NCBI GenBank assembly: GCA_019638525.1
Contig: JAHBTO010000005.1
Span: 81,038 to 145,037 of the forward strand
Source: Ferruginibacter sp.
Lineage (GTDB): Bacteria > Bacteroidota > Bacteroidia > Chitinophagales > Chitinophagaceae
Direction: 5' to 3'
Length of the DNA: 64,000 nucleotides
Part shown: piece by piece, positions 8,981 through 18,881 of the stretch
Numbering within the stretch: the stretch's first letter is position 1
Layout: every line of letters starts with the position of its first letter
Position numbers and translations under genes: made by a program
The notes under the pieces: model-generated
What the model saw: only the letters and a program-made list of their open reading frames with translations
Told to the model about the DNA's origin: nothing
Databases searched by the model: none

Positions 8981-9086
8981 TATTTAGAAAAAATCTTGTA
9001 GTAAAAAAGGTAGTCACTATATCTATGAACCAAACATTAATTGATAGTATTTCTGTAATATCATTAATGCATGTTCCATATTACGC

Positions 9087-9506
9087 CTAAACTATTTCAT
9101 GTTTATACAAATAAGGTATAATAAAAACCACACAAAGTGCTGTGATGATAATGATACCTGTTAAAAGCTCCCTAAACTCAATTGTTAACGAAGGTATTGA
9201 TGACCTTTGTACAGACTGGGTGCCAATAACCAACAACACAGTTATTAATACACTTAATGCCTGGAAAATTAATCCGCCTTTTTTTATGTAATGCCGAAAA
9301 AAGTAATAAACTATACCTGCCAGTGTAGCCAGTATCAGCATGGCAAAAATAATGGTAGAAACATTTATCATTTCCGACAGGTGAAAACCAATACTGTATC
9401 TTATAATTGCATTATACAGTAAGCACAACACGGTGGCGGTAATACCGGCAAACAGGCCGGCTAAAAGAGATTTTGAAAACTCTGTTTGGTCATACTCGAA
9501 ATTCAT
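9087..9506 (-). CDS. Small four-helix membrane protein, unknown function
   Basis: 139 residues from an ATG at 9506. Four hydrophobic helices are visible, at about residues 13-33, 45-67, 73-94 and 115-135, with a short soluble N-terminus (MNFEYDQTEFSKS). No catalytic motif is visible. The pattern resembles the small conserved four-TM proteins common in Chitinophagaceae and Sphingobacteriia. It is alone on the minus strand between two plus-strand genes. Confidence 0.65.
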   Translation of the reverse strand: MNFEYDQTEFSKSLLAGLFAGITATVLCLLYNAIIRYSIGFHLSEMINVSTIIFAMLILATLAGIVYYFFRHYIKKGGLIFQALSVLITVLLVIGTQSVQRSSIPSLTIEFRELLTGIIIITALCVVFIIPYLYKHEIV

Positions 9507-9777
9507 AATTAGAAAGTTTAAGATGGAAAATATTTTAGCCTTACTTATGCAATATTATTACATCGCTTAGCTGTTTACCATAAAATTACTTCTATAAAAT
9601 GTTGTTGAAATGTTATTACAGATAAATCGGGGCTATACAGCATTTATTTAAAACTACTCGCAATCACTTCCAATATCAAAATGTTTTAAAAAGATATTCT
9701 CCGTAATTTTAAATGCCGGTATTATTTATTTTACAGGTTATTGTTACATTTTTTTTACCGGAAGAAAATTTAATAAA
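9507..9777. other. Intergenic region, no feature recognised
   Basis: 271 AT-rich bases between a minus-strand membrane protein and a plus-strand secreted protein. They must hold both promoters, but I see no convincing TAnnTTTG element; TTACATTTTTTTT near 9745 is only a partial match. No structured RNA or repeat is evident. Confidence 0.4.
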
Positions 9778-10254
9778 ATGAACAGGTTACTACTTTTCTT
9801 CTTATTGCTATGTACTGGCATAGTATCTAATGGCCAGGCTATTTATCCGTACCAGGATATAAAATTGGAAAAGCCATCGGATTATATTGAAACGGAACCT
9901 TTTGCTTTATCTGCAGCCAATTATGTTTTAACAACCACATTTGATGCCGAAAGTATTAGCAGGCAAAATGCTGTAAAGTTTTTAGCTGATTGGGTATCGG
10001 GAGCAAAAAAATATAATTTTTACATGCAGAATGTTGCGGAATATATAAGAAGCGATATTGACCTGCTTAGCCTGTTTATTGCTGCTATGGCCAAATACAA
10101 CCTTGAGCATAAACAAAATCCTGCCGATGCACTTACTGTAGAAAAAAATGCTTGCAGGATGGTGCTGGATTATTGCAATAAGCCGGCCAATAAATTTAAT
10201 CTTAAAAAGAAGTTTAGGAAAAAACTTGAAGAAAATGCAGTACCAACAAACTAA
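9778..10254 (+). CDS. Secreted protein of unknown function
   Basis: 158 residues with a signal peptide (MNRLLLFFLLLCTGIVSNGQ). The mature part is mixed alpha, with a helical middle (residues 60-120) and a basic C-terminus (KKKFRKKLEE). I do not recognise a named domain. The TPR gene begins five bases after its stop, so the two are probably translated together from one message; a joint role in the periplasm is inference. Confidence 0.7.
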   Translation: MNRLLLFFLLLCTGIVSNGQAIYPYQDIKLEKPSDYIETEPFALSAANYVLTTTFDAESISRQNAVKFLADWVSGAKKYNFYMQNVAEYIRSDIDLLSLFIAAMAKYNLEHKQNPADALTVEKNACRMVLDYCNKPANKFNLKKKFRKKLEENAVPTN

Positions 10255-10258
10255 AAAA

Positions 10259-11290
10259 ATGTACATGAAAAACATTGTTGGCTTGGTCTTAAGTTTTATT
10301 TTTTCAATTACAGTAGTATTTGCCCAGCAAAACACCGTTGCAAATTTGATAGCCGAAGGTGTGAAACTGCACGACAGGGGCGATTATAGCGGAGCAATTG
10401 AAAAATATAAACAGGCTCTTAAGATTGACAAAAATTCGCAACAGGCCAATTATGAATTAGCATCAACTTATTATGCGTATAAAAAATTCGATGAATCATT
10501 AACTTATTGCAATAAAGTGATTGCAGCCAACAATGGATATGTTGACCAGGCATATATCTTAAAAGGATCTATACTGGATGAATCTGGCAAACATACACAG
10601 GCATTAAAAACATATAAAGAAGGAATTAAAAAATATACAAACAACAGCCTGTTGTATTACAACCTGGCCTTAACTGCATTTAACCTTAAAGAATACAAAG
10701 ATGCCGATAATGCACTAATGAAAGGGCTAAAAATAAACCCATCGCATGCAAGTAGCCACTTATTACTTGGCTACAGTATGAGTGTACAAGGTAACCGCAT
10801 AAAAAGCATTTTAGCACTTGGTAATTTTTTAATGCTGGAGCCTACAGGTAAAAGAGCCGAAAGTGCATTGGCATTATACGAAGATGAATTAAACAAACAT
10901 GTAAAAAATAATGATAGCGGCGGTGTAAATATAACAGTGCCCTTTTCAAAAAAAGATGAAGAGTTTAGCTCTGCCGATTTAATGTTGTCATTAATGCAAT
11001 CATCAAACAATAATGAATCCAATAAAGGCAAATCAAAATATGAGCTATTGGCAGAAAATATGAAATCATTGTTTTCGATGCTGGGCGAATTAAAAAAAGA
11101 AAATAAAGGTTTTTGGTGGGAATTTTATGTTGGCTTTTATAATGCACTTAACAATGCCGGCCATACAGAAACATTCTGTTATTATATTAACCAGGCAAAA
11201 AAAGATAATTCGGTTTATACCTGGTTACAGGATAACAATAAAAAGTATTCAGATTTTTCGAACTGGTATATTTCTTATAAACGAAATTAA
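10259..11290 (+). CDS. Secreted tetratricopeptide-repeat protein
   Basis: 343 residues from ATG 10259 (MYMKN); ATG 10265 (MKN) is equally good. The frame is open further upstream but only through the end of the preceding gene. A signal peptide ends at FAQQ. About five TPR units follow between residues 30 and 190, for example HDRGDYSGAIEKYKQALKID, ANYELASTYYAYKKFDESL and HLLLGYSMSVQGN, forming a protein-binding solenoid. The last 130 residues are a charged helical region with no known domain. It probably acts in the periplasm with the preceding secreted protein. Confidence 0.82.
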   Translation: MYMKNIVGLVLSFIFSITVVFAQQNTVANLIAEGVKLHDRGDYSGAIEKYKQALKIDKNSQQANYELASTYYAYKKFDESLTYCNKVIAANNGYVDQAYILKGSILDESGKHTQALKTYKEGIKKYTNNSLLYYNLALTAFNLKEYKDADNALMKGLKINPSHASSHLLLGYSMSVQGNRIKSILALGNFLMLEPTGKRAESALALYEDELNKHVKNNDSGGVNITVPFSKKDEEFSSADLMLSLMQSSNNNESNKGKSKYELLAENMKSLFSMLGELKKENKGFWWEFYVGFYNALNNAGHTETFCYYINQAKKDNSVYTWLQDNNKKYSDFSNWYISYKRN

Positions 11291-11294
11291 CCTG

Positions 11295-12422
11295 TTAAAC
11301 CAGTTCTTTTAACTTCGCCACCACCGTATCAACTTCGGCCTTAGTATTATGCCTGCTAAAACTAAAGCGAACAGTAACCTGGTTGGGATTATTATTGATG
11401 GCACGAATTACATGGCTTCCCTGGTCGGCGCCGCTTGTACATGCGCTGCCACCGCTGGCGCAAATATTGTTGATATCGAGGTTAAATAAAATCATTTCCG
11501 ATTTTTCTGTTTTGGGAAATCCTGCACTCAACACCGTATATAAACTTCTGCCAAGCGGATCGCCGTTGAAGGAAACGCCTTTGATATTTTTTTTCAGCTC
11601 ATCCATCATGTAATATTTCAACGTGCCAATGTAAGCCGTATCTTCTTCCATTGTAGCAGTAGCCATTTCCAATGCTTTTGCAAAACCCACTATACCGTAC
11701 AGGTTTTCGGTACCGGCACGCATGTTACGCTCTTGCGAGCCGCCGTGTACAAATGGTTTTATTTTTACATTTTCGTTTATATATAGCATGCCCACACCTT
11801 TGGGCCCATGAAATTTATGTGCAGCACCGGTAATAAAATGTACAGGTGTTTTTCTAAGGTCAAACGGAAGATGGCCTACCGTTTGCACTGTATCGCTGTG
11901 AAAAATTGCGCCATACAATTTGCACAGTTCGCCCACTGCATTTATGTCAAGGATATTTCCAATTTCATTATTGGCATGCATCAGGGTTACAAATGTTTTT
12001 TCGTCGCTGGCAGCCAGTAATTTTTCAAGGTCGTCAATATCTACATGGCCATTGGGTAATAATTTCACATAGCTCACTTTGGCTATATCCTGGTTATCTA
12101 TATGCTCTACAGAATGGGTTACAGCATGGTGTTCTATTGGCGAAGTGATAATATGCCTGCAACCTAGGTCCCTGATGGCGCAGGTTATTGCCGTATTACT
12201 GCTTTCGGTGCCACCACTGGTAAAAAATATTTCTGCAGGGTGTGCATTTAATATTTTAGCAACGCTTTTACGAGCCGTTTCTATAGCCATACGGGTTTCT
12301 CTTCCATATGAATAAATAGAAGATGGATTTCCAAATTTTTCGGTTAAATACGGCATCATTGTTTCCAAAACTGTTGGGTCAAGGGCCGTAGTTGCTGCAT
12401 TGTCAAAATAAATACGGTTCAT
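11295..12422 (-). CDS. Cysteine desulfurase, NifS/IscS family
   Basis: 375 residues. This PLP enzyme removes sulfur from cysteine as an enzyme persulfide for Fe-S cluster or tRNA thiolation. The PLP lysine is K203 in AAHKFHGPKG, His98-His99 lie in SPIEHHAV, and the catalytic loop cysteine is C328 in GSACTSG. Length and motifs fit the NifS-type group common in Bacteroidota. Its gene starts 13 bases after the glmM stop, so glmM and this gene form an operon. Whether it serves Fe-S assembly or tRNA modification is not shown by the neighbours, because no IscU, SufU or MnmA gene is nearby. Confidence 0.93.
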   Translation of the reverse strand: MNRIYFDNAATTALDPTVLETMMPYLTEKFGNPSSIYSYGRETRMAIETARKSVAKILNAHPAEIFFTSGGTESSNTAITCAIRDLGCRHIITSPIEHHAVTHSVEHIDNQDIAKVSYVKLLPNGHVDIDDLEKLLAASDEKTFVTLMHANNEIGNILDINAVGELCKLYGAIFHSDTVQTVGHLPFDLRKTPVHFITGAAHKFHGPKGVGMLYINENVKIKPFVHGGSQERNMRAGTENLYGIVGFAKALEMATATMEEDTAYIGTLKYYMMDELKKNIKGVSFNGDPLGRSLYTVLSAGFPKTEKSEMILFNLDINNICASGGSACTSGADQGSHVIRAINNNPNQVTVRFSFSRHNTKAEVDTVVAKLKELV

Positions 12423-12435
12423 CGTTAATTAAAGT

Positions 12436-13815
12436 TTACATCATCTTACCTATATCCTGCATCAGTTTCTTGGCTATGTTATCTGCTTTTGATTCATAAT
12501 CGCTTTCGGCATAAATGCGTATGATAGGTTCGGTATTGCTTGTTCGTAAATGTACCCAGTCATTTTCAAATTCAATCTTTAAGCCATCCTCTGTATTTAT
12601 TGGATGGTTTTTATAAATGTTTTTTATGTTTTCGAAAATGGTTTTTACATCAGTACCGTTTACCAACTCTATTTTATTTTTACTGATGAAATAATCTGGA
12701 TATGTGCTGCGTAATTTTTTGATACTTTTTTTGCTGTTGGCAAGGTGTGTTAAAAAAAGTGCAATTCCTATCAATGCATCTCTTCCGTAATGCAGGTCGG
12801 GTACAATAATACCACCATTGCCTTCGCCACCAATTACCGCATCCACAGCTTTCATTTTGCTCACCACATTTACTTCGCCTACCATGCTTGGAAAATATTG
12901 GCCACCATGTTTTAATGTAACATCTTTTAATGCTTTTGTTGATGACATGTTTGAAACTGTATTTCCCTTACGCTTGCTTAAAATATAATCGGCCACTGCC
13001 ACCAGGGTATATTCTTCGCCAAACATGCTTCCATCTTCACAAACAAAACAAAGCCGATCCACATCCGGATCTACTGCAATACCTAAATCGGCATTATGTT
13101 TTACTACGGCATTGCTCAGTTCTTTCAAATGTTCGGGCAGGGGTTCGGGATTATGGGCAAATTTCCCATTCACCGTTTCATTCAGTACCACCACTTCACT
13201 AACGCCTAATTGTTTTAATAATGCCGGTACCGCAATGGCGCCTGTGCTGTTAACGGCATCAACCACCACTTTAAAACCCCTGTTTTTTATGGCAGCAGTA
13301 TCTACCAGTTTATATTTAAGTATGGCATCAATATGTTTCTGTAATAAACTTTCGTTTTTTGTATAAGTGCCCAGTTTATCAATTGGGGCAAATTTAAATT
13401 CTTCTTTTTCAGCCGATTTTAATATTCGTTTACCATCTTCTGCACTTATAAATTCGCCTTTACTGTTTAATAATTTAAGTGCATTCCATTCTTTTGGGTT
13501 GTGGCTGGCTGTTAAAATGATACCACCTGCAGCTTCTTCAAATACCACCGCCATCTCTACCGTTGGTGTTGTGCTTAATCCAAGGTCAACCACATCAAGT
13601 CCCAAACCAATTAAAGTGTTAGATACAAGGCTGCTCACCATTTGTCCGCTAATGCGGCCATCACGGCCAATAACTATTTTTTTGTTGTTTTCTTTTTGCA
13701 AAATCCAACTACCATAAGCTGCTGCAAACTTAACAATGTCGATAGGTGTAAGGTTATCATTTGTATTTCCGCCAATAGTGCCACGTATGCCCGAAATGCT
13801 CTTTATCAATGCCAT
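12436..13815 (-). CDS. glmM: Phosphoglucosamine mutase
   Basis: 459 residues. GlmM interconverts glucosamine-6-phosphate and glucosamine-1-phosphate for UDP-GlcNAc, peptidoglycan and LPS. The phosphoserine is Ser104 in TASHNPKEWN, the metal loop is DPDVDRLCF, and the sugar and phosphate loops are GEGNGGI and RTSNTEPIIRIY. Length is typical. A phosphomannomutase role is possible from motifs alone, but the ISGIRGTIGG start is typical of the Bacteroidota GlmM group. First gene of a two-gene minus-strand operon. Confidence 0.9.
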   Translation of the reverse strand: MALIKSISGIRGTIGGNTNDNLTPIDIVKFAAAYGSWILQKENNKKIVIGRDGRISGQMVSSLVSNTLIGLGLDVVDLGLSTTPTVEMAVVFEEAAGGIILTASHNPKEWNALKLLNSKGEFISAEDGKRILKSAEKEEFKFAPIDKLGTYTKNESLLQKHIDAILKYKLVDTAAIKNRGFKVVVDAVNSTGAIAVPALLKQLGVSEVVVLNETVNGKFAHNPEPLPEHLKELSNAVVKHNADLGIAVDPDVDRLCFVCEDGSMFGEEYTLVAVADYILSKRKGNTVSNMSSTKALKDVTLKHGGQYFPSMVGEVNVVSKMKAVDAVIGGEGNGGIIVPDLHYGRDALIGIALFLTHLANSKKSIKKLRSTYPDYFISKNKIELVNGTDVKTIFENIKNIYKNHPINTEDGLKIEFENDWVHLRTSNTEPIIRIYAESDYESKADNIAKKLMQDIGKMM

Positions 13816-13926
13816 TATAAAACCTTTTTAGGGATGGCAAAGATATGAAACAGTTTCCAGTTGCTGAACTGGCATTTAGCAATTGCATGCTCTTTTGAAA
13901 TTTTTTAACCACTGCCTGCATTCCTT

Positions 13927-13934
13927 TAACTTTG
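13927..13934 (+). promoter_or_regulatory. Bacteroidota-type -7 element TAACTTTG just before a start codon
   Basis: TAACTTTG matches the TAnnTTTG consensus. The ATG of the methyltransferase is at 13940, five bases after it, so transcription would start almost exactly at the start codon and give a leaderless message. The -33 part (TTTT at 13903-13906, 20-base spacer) is weak. Confidence 0.6.
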
Positions 13935-13939
13935 TATAT

Positions 13940-14683
13940 ATGCAACAAACCTGGTTTAAAGATTGGTTCAATTCATCCTACTATCATTTGCTTTATTTTA
14001 AAAGAGATCACAGGGAAGCTGCAGTTTTTATTGACAACCTTATCAATTACCTGCAACCGGCCCCTGGCAGCCGTATGCTTGATGTGGCCTGTGGCAAAGG
14101 GCGCCATTCCATTCAACTGGCAAATAAAGGTTTTGATGTAACCGGCATCGATTTAAGCGATTACAGCATTAATGAAGCCTTACAACATGCCCATGAAAAC
14201 CTTCATTTTTTTAAACACGATATGCGGTTGCCCTTTAGCATAAATTATTTTGATTATGCCTTTAATTTTTTCACCAGCTTTGGTTATTTTAAAACACGCC
14301 GTGAACACGATAATGCTATACGCACCATTGCAAAATCTTTAAAAAAAGACGGTGTATTTGTTATGGATTACCTGAATGTGCATTATGCTGAAGACCACCT
14401 GGTACACCAATCGCAAAAAGAAATTGAGGGTATTACATTTATCATCACCAAGTGGTTTGATGAAACACATTTTTACAAGAAAGTTATTATAGAAGACGAA
14501 GGATTTGAAGAACCATTTGTATTTACAGAAAAGGTAGCTAAGTTTTCGCTGGGCGATTTTACCGAAATGTTTGCTTACCAGGGATTGCAAATACAGGAAG
14601 TATTTGGCGATTATGATTTTGGTATTTATGATGTAAAAAAATCGCAACGCATGTTAATGATTGCAAAAAAAGTGAACGTTTAA
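13940..14683 (+). CDS. Class I SAM-dependent methyltransferase
   Basis: 247 residues from ATG 13940 (MQQTWFKDWFNSSYY). The frame is open to 13883, but that part overlaps the promoter element, so the later start is preferred. The SAM motif is RMLDVACGKGRHSIQLAN (about residues 45-62) with the acidic DLSDY about 20 residues on, and MRLPFSINYFDYAFNFFTSF as motif II. The family is annotated as small-molecule methyltransferase; the substrate is unknown. It stands alone and diverges from glmM. Confidence 0.85.
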   Translation: MQQTWFKDWFNSSYYHLLYFKRDHREAAVFIDNLINYLQPAPGSRMLDVACGKGRHSIQLANKGFDVTGIDLSDYSINEALQHAHENLHFFKHDMRLPFSINYFDYAFNFFTSFGYFKTRREHDNAIRTIAKSLKKDGVFVMDYLNVHYAEDHLVHQSQKEIEGITFIITKWFDETHFYKKVIIEDEGFEEPFVFTEKVAKFSLGDFTEMFAYQGLQIQEVFGDYDFGIYDVKKSQRMLMIAKKVNV

Positions 14684-14753
14684 TTTTTTTGCTGCTGTTA
14701 TTTACACCATTATGTTTTATTTATCTTTCCACAAATAACTCCAACAGGCTTTC

Positions 14754-16730
14754 TTATTTATTATTAATAAGCATCCACCTGGCTGTTTCGTAAATAGCCG
14801 ATGTAAGTTGCGATAAATGTGCTTTTACCGAATCTTGCTGCACATTATTTAACACCGGGAGGTTATTGCGTACGGGTACCAACTCTTCTTTTTTAATACG
14901 TATGTTTTTCCGGAAATAATAATCATTATTTACCACGCCAATCCACCCGGGGGCATGATAAATAATGAATGCCGCATCTTCTTTTTTGTTTGTATCAAGC
15001 AGGTCTCGGCCAAGCGTAGTATTTAAATAAGGTTGTTGCAGCATGCCTGCAATGGTAGGTAAAATATCTATTTGCGAAACCGCTTCAGTTCTTTTTTGAG
15101 GCATAAGTAATGCCGGTGCATAAAAAAGTAAAGGTACATGTTCATCACTAAGCCGTTGCTCTGTCCATGCCTGGGGGTAAATGGCAGAAGCATTTCCTTC
15201 CACGCCGTGATCACCGGTAAAAACAAAAATGGTATTATTAAAATAAGGGCTGTTTTTTGCGGCTTCCATAAATTTTTTAATACAATAATCGGTATATGCA
15301 AATGCATGGTATTCTTTCAGCGATTCAAACCCATACTTTACTAAATCTGCATCGGGTATTACCTCTCTTTTAAAATCAGTATCTTCTGCCGGTATATCAA
15401 ATGGCCGGTGATTATCGGCTGTTTGTATAAATGCAAAAAATGGTTTTTGCTGTTTAGCCAGTATATCATTTGCTTCTAAAAACAGGTTTTTATCGCTAAT
15501 ACCCCACACATTCAGGTTGGCTGCTTTATAATCTCCTTCTTCATAAACATGCAGGCTATCAATATTTTCAAACAGGCCTTTAAAATTATTAAACTGGCTT
15601 CTACCTCCCAGGAAATAAAATTTTTCGTATCCTTCAAAATTATTTACAATGGTGCGTTGTTTCACCGATTCTTCATTACGGGTAGAAAATTTAGAAAGCT
15701 GTACATCGGGTATGCCGGTAAGTAAAGCAAAAACACCTCGTGCTGTACCAAATGTTGGTGTAAAACATCTTTCAAAAAAAATACCGTTGTTACACATTTC
15801 ATTAAAATAAGGCGTACTGTTTAAGGGATTGCCACTCATACTACTTTTGTACATGCTAAAACTTTCGCAGATAACCACCACAATATTGGGCTGACTTTCT
15901 AAAGCCTTGCTGCCGGGCTGTATTAACCTTGTATAAGGATTATGCCCGTTGTTATTGTTTTGCAGTTGCAAAAACTTTGCAATAGTACTGTAATATTCTG
16001 CTGCCTTATTATTATGATCGGCTTTTCTAAACCTAAGTGTGGTAAAAAAATTCTGTAAAGGGTTTAAAGCAAGGTTACTTTTAAACTCATCATTTAAACC
16101 AAATGCCCTGAAAAAATCCAATGGTTTTACAGTTAAAAATCCATATACAAACCACCCCAACAACAAAAGCGCTGCTGCATGCCATCGGCGGCGGTACGAA
16201 AATTTATGGATGTTGATATTTTTTTCAGTTACATCTACGTGCATGCGCCTAAACATCCATGTCATCATCACTACTGCTCCGGCAAGGCCAAGTAGTATCC
16301 ACACAATGGGGTAACTCTGCCACACCATTTGTAAACTCTCTCTTGGGTCTTCGGCAAAAATTAAAGCATCTGCATTAAGTCTTGCATTGATGTAAGCAAA
16401 CTGTCCAAAATCGGCACCATAAAAAAATAAAACAAGAAGGGTTAAAAATCCTAAATAAATTGTCCATATTTTTTTATTCCGCTCGCTGTAAAATGGCGAC
16501 AGGCGTGGATATAATGAAAGTACCGCAATGGGCAGCAGGATGATAGCAATCCAGCGCAGATCGTATTTTAACCCCAGCCAAAAAGCAGGGCCAAGTTCAA
16601 GCACACTAATATTTCCTGGTTTAAAACAGATAACTGTAGCTATACGAAATGCAGTGAATATAAACAGGTATATGATGAATAGTTTTATTATCCACTGTAT
16701 GGTTTTTGGTACACGCCTGCTGATGAGCAT
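14754..16730 (-). CDS. LTA synthase-like membrane sulfatase, copy 2 of tandem pair
   Basis: 658 residues. Five N-terminal membrane helices (about residues 14-36, 58-75, 88-105, 140-160, 185-203) are followed by an extracytoplasmic alkaline-phosphatase/sulfatase fold. Likely metal ligands and nucleophile are E289 in VVICESFS, T329 in FGTARG, and DH in VFTGDHGVEG near residue 500. Such enzymes transfer phosphoglycerol or phosphoethanolamine between lipids and glycans. Since the cell is Gram-negative, true lipoteichoic acid is unlikely, and the substrate may be lipid A, a glycolipid or a periplasmic glycan. It follows its paralogue by 67 bases, in one operon. Confidence 0.88.
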   Translation of the reverse strand: MLISRRVPKTIQWIIKLFIIYLFIFTAFRIATVICFKPGNISVLELGPAFWLGLKYDLRWIAIILLPIAVLSLYPRLSPFYSERNKKIWTIYLGFLTLLVLFFYGADFGQFAYINARLNADALIFAEDPRESLQMVWQSYPIVWILLGLAGAVVMMTWMFRRMHVDVTEKNINIHKFSYRRRWHAAALLLLGWFVYGFLTVKPLDFFRAFGLNDEFKSNLALNPLQNFFTTLRFRKADHNNKAAEYYSTIAKFLQLQNNNNGHNPYTRLIQPGSKALESQPNIVVVICESFSMYKSSMSGNPLNSTPYFNEMCNNGIFFERCFTPTFGTARGVFALLTGIPDVQLSKFSTRNEESVKQRTIVNNFEGYEKFYFLGGRSQFNNFKGLFENIDSLHVYEEGDYKAANLNVWGISDKNLFLEANDILAKQQKPFFAFIQTADNHRPFDIPAEDTDFKREVIPDADLVKYGFESLKEYHAFAYTDYCIKKFMEAAKNSPYFNNTIFVFTGDHGVEGNASAIYPQAWTEQRLSDEHVPLLFYAPALLMPQKRTEAVSQIDILPTIAGMLQQPYLNTTLGRDLLDTNKKEDAAFIIYHAPGWIGVVNNDYYFRKNIRIKKEELVPVRNNLPVLNNVQQDSVKAHLSQLTSAIYETARWMLINNK

Positions 16731-16797
16731 ATTGGTAATTACTTAGCCTGAACAAAGAAAGCGAATATACTGAAATAGTACTTTATTAAATTCACAG

Positions 16798-18804
16798 TTA
16801 CCGTTTCTTATTATTTAAAAGAAGGTATTGGGCAGTTTGATAATAAGCATCTGTAAGTTTTTGCAGGTATTCTTTTAAAAAAACAGTTTCAGTATTCACA
16901 GGCACAGGTTCATTTCCGGTCATAGAAACAAAATCTTCCTTGCCTGTTTTTAAATTCTTTAAGTAATAATATTCATTACCCACCAGGCCAATTGATTTAA
17001 CATCGTGGTCAATTACAAAAGCAAATTTACCGGCTGGGTAAGTAGTTTTATATTGCATGTTTGTAACCGTATCAAACAAATTTCGGCCAAGCGAATTATT
17101 ACTGTACGAAATATTTGCAAGCGATGCAATGCTTGGCAACACATCAACCTGCGATGCTACATCATGTATCCTTTTGGGTTTTAATAATCCCGGTGCATAA
17201 AAAAGCAATGGCACATGTTCGCAGGTAAGGCCCTGTTCGGTCCATGCTTTAGGAAAATAATCAAGTGTACCATTGTAGCGTATGCCATGATCTCCCACAA
17301 AAACAAAAATTGTGTTTTTAAAATATTTTTCTTTTTGTGCTGCTTCCATAAATTTCTGGTAACAAAAATCGGTGTACCTGAATGCATTCATTTCTTCGTT
17401 GCTTTCGAACCCAAATCTTTTTAATGAATCGGTAGAAAATGATTGTAATTTAAATTCATCTCTGTCTTCTTCGGGTATGGTATAAGGCCGGTGGTTATCG
17501 GCTGTTTGTATAATGGCAAAAAATGGATTGTTTTGCTGCTTTAAAACTTTGTTGGCTTCCAGGAATAAATTTTTATCGCTAATGCCCCAAACATCAATCT
17601 TTTTTGCATTGTAATCTTCCTGCTCATACAGTTTTAAGTTATTAATATTGTTAGTTAACATACCACGTATATTGGCCCAGGTGGCGCTTCCACCCAAAAA
17701 ATAAAAATTATCATAACCTTTAAAACTGTTGATGATGGTTTGCTGGTCAACAGCATTAGGATTGCGGCTGGCAGTTTTAGGGCTTTCTACATCGGGTATG
17801 CCGGTAATAGTAGCCCACACGCCACGGGCCGTACCGTAGGCAGGTGTAAAGCAGCGATCAAAGAAAATTCCATTTTTACACAACTCGTTAAAATAGGGTG
17901 TAGTGTTTAACGGGTTATTATACATACTGCTTTTATAAGCGCTAAAACTTTCGCAAATAACTAAAACTATATTTGGTTTGTTGTTGGTGGTATCGGCAAC
18001 AGTATATGTTCTTGTAAAATTCAGTTTTGCACTATCGGGATTATTCACCTGCAGGTAACCGGCCATCATCCTGTAACCTGCCCTTACTTTTTTAATATCA
18101 TAAGTGGTATTCCTGAAGCTTAAAGTGCTTAAAAAACTTTGAAACGGGTTTAATGCAAGGTTGGCCTTAAAATCATCACTTAGTGTATAAGCATCACTCC
18201 AGCGTAAAGGAAACTGGCCAATTTTACCAAAAATAAAAATACCCAAAAAAAGGAAAGCTAAAACATACTGCATGCTTCGTTTTCTTGTATCAAAACTGTA
18301 TTGATGCTGGTAATAAGCAAGTAACCTGCCAAAAACAAATCTTGCTAATAACAACAATAACAAAAAAGTGATTGCAATTTTTACCAATGGGTACGATTGC
18401 CACATCATATTAAATGAAATGCCGGCATCCTGCAGGTAGTTTAATACGGTAGCATTAAGGCGTTGGTGCAAATAATCAAAATGATAATAATCTATAGCTA
18501 AAACAAAAACCAGTACAAGAAAAATAAAGGGTATAAAAATGTTCCAAAATTTTTTTGCCTCATAATTTTTAAATGGATGTAAGATTGGTATGGCACACAA
18601 AAGCATTATCACAAGCCCAATAACACATACCACCCTAGCATCGTACCTGGCACCCATAATAAATGCCGAACCCGAAAAGGCCTTGCCCGGCGGATTAAAC
18701 GACCAATAAATAATGAACCTGGCAAGCGTCATCACCAACAGTAAAATAAAACAAACCGAAAATATCCAACGCAGCAGTTTGGGTATCTTTTGTAAAAAAA
18801 GCAT
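16798..18804 (-). CDS. LTA synthase-like membrane sulfatase, copy 1 of tandem pair
   Basis: 668 residues from ATG 18804 (MLFLQKIPKLLRW); an in-frame TTG two codons earlier is less likely. Architecture equals that of its neighbour: five N-terminal helices, then a periplasmic sulfatase-type domain with VLVICESFSAYKSS, YGTARGVWATITGIPDV and FVFVGDHGIRYNG. The two proteins share many blocks (DKNLFLEAN, IQTADNHRP, HVPLLFYAPGLL) but differ in the linker and C-terminus, so this is an old duplication and not an assembly artefact. Donor and acceptor unknown. Confidence 0.88.
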   Translation of the reverse strand: MLFLQKIPKLLRWIFSVCFILLLVMTLARFIIYWSFNPPGKAFSGSAFIMGARYDARVVCVIGLVIMLLCAIPILHPFKNYEAKKFWNIFIPFIFLVLVFVLAIDYYHFDYLHQRLNATVLNYLQDAGISFNMMWQSYPLVKIAITFLLLLLLARFVFGRLLAYYQHQYSFDTRKRSMQYVLAFLFLGIFIFGKIGQFPLRWSDAYTLSDDFKANLALNPFQSFLSTLSFRNTTYDIKKVRAGYRMMAGYLQVNNPDSAKLNFTRTYTVADTTNNKPNIVLVICESFSAYKSSMYNNPLNTTPYFNELCKNGIFFDRCFTPAYGTARGVWATITGIPDVESPKTASRNPNAVDQQTIINSFKGYDNFYFLGGSATWANIRGMLTNNINNLKLYEQEDYNAKKIDVWGISDKNLFLEANKVLKQQNNPFFAIIQTADNHRPYTIPEEDRDEFKLQSFSTDSLKRFGFESNEEMNAFRYTDFCYQKFMEAAQKEKYFKNTIFVFVGDHGIRYNGTLDYFPKAWTEQGLTCEHVPLLFYAPGLLKPKRIHDVASQVDVLPSIASLANISYSNNSLGRNLFDTVTNMQYKTTYPAGKFAFVIDHDVKSIGLVGNEYYYLKNLKTGKEDFVSMTGNEPVPVNTETVFLKEYLQKLTDAYYQTAQYLLLNNKKR

Positions 18805-18881
18805 GCACAATTATTTAATAGATATCAAAATTAGTTTAATTATTTTTGGATAGAGGTTAAATATCACACATCTTACAATAA

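Noticed and set aside
14754..18804. Horizontal transfer of LTA synthase from Gram-positives
   Set aside because: Codon and base use look like the neighbours, and the family is common in Bacteroidota.
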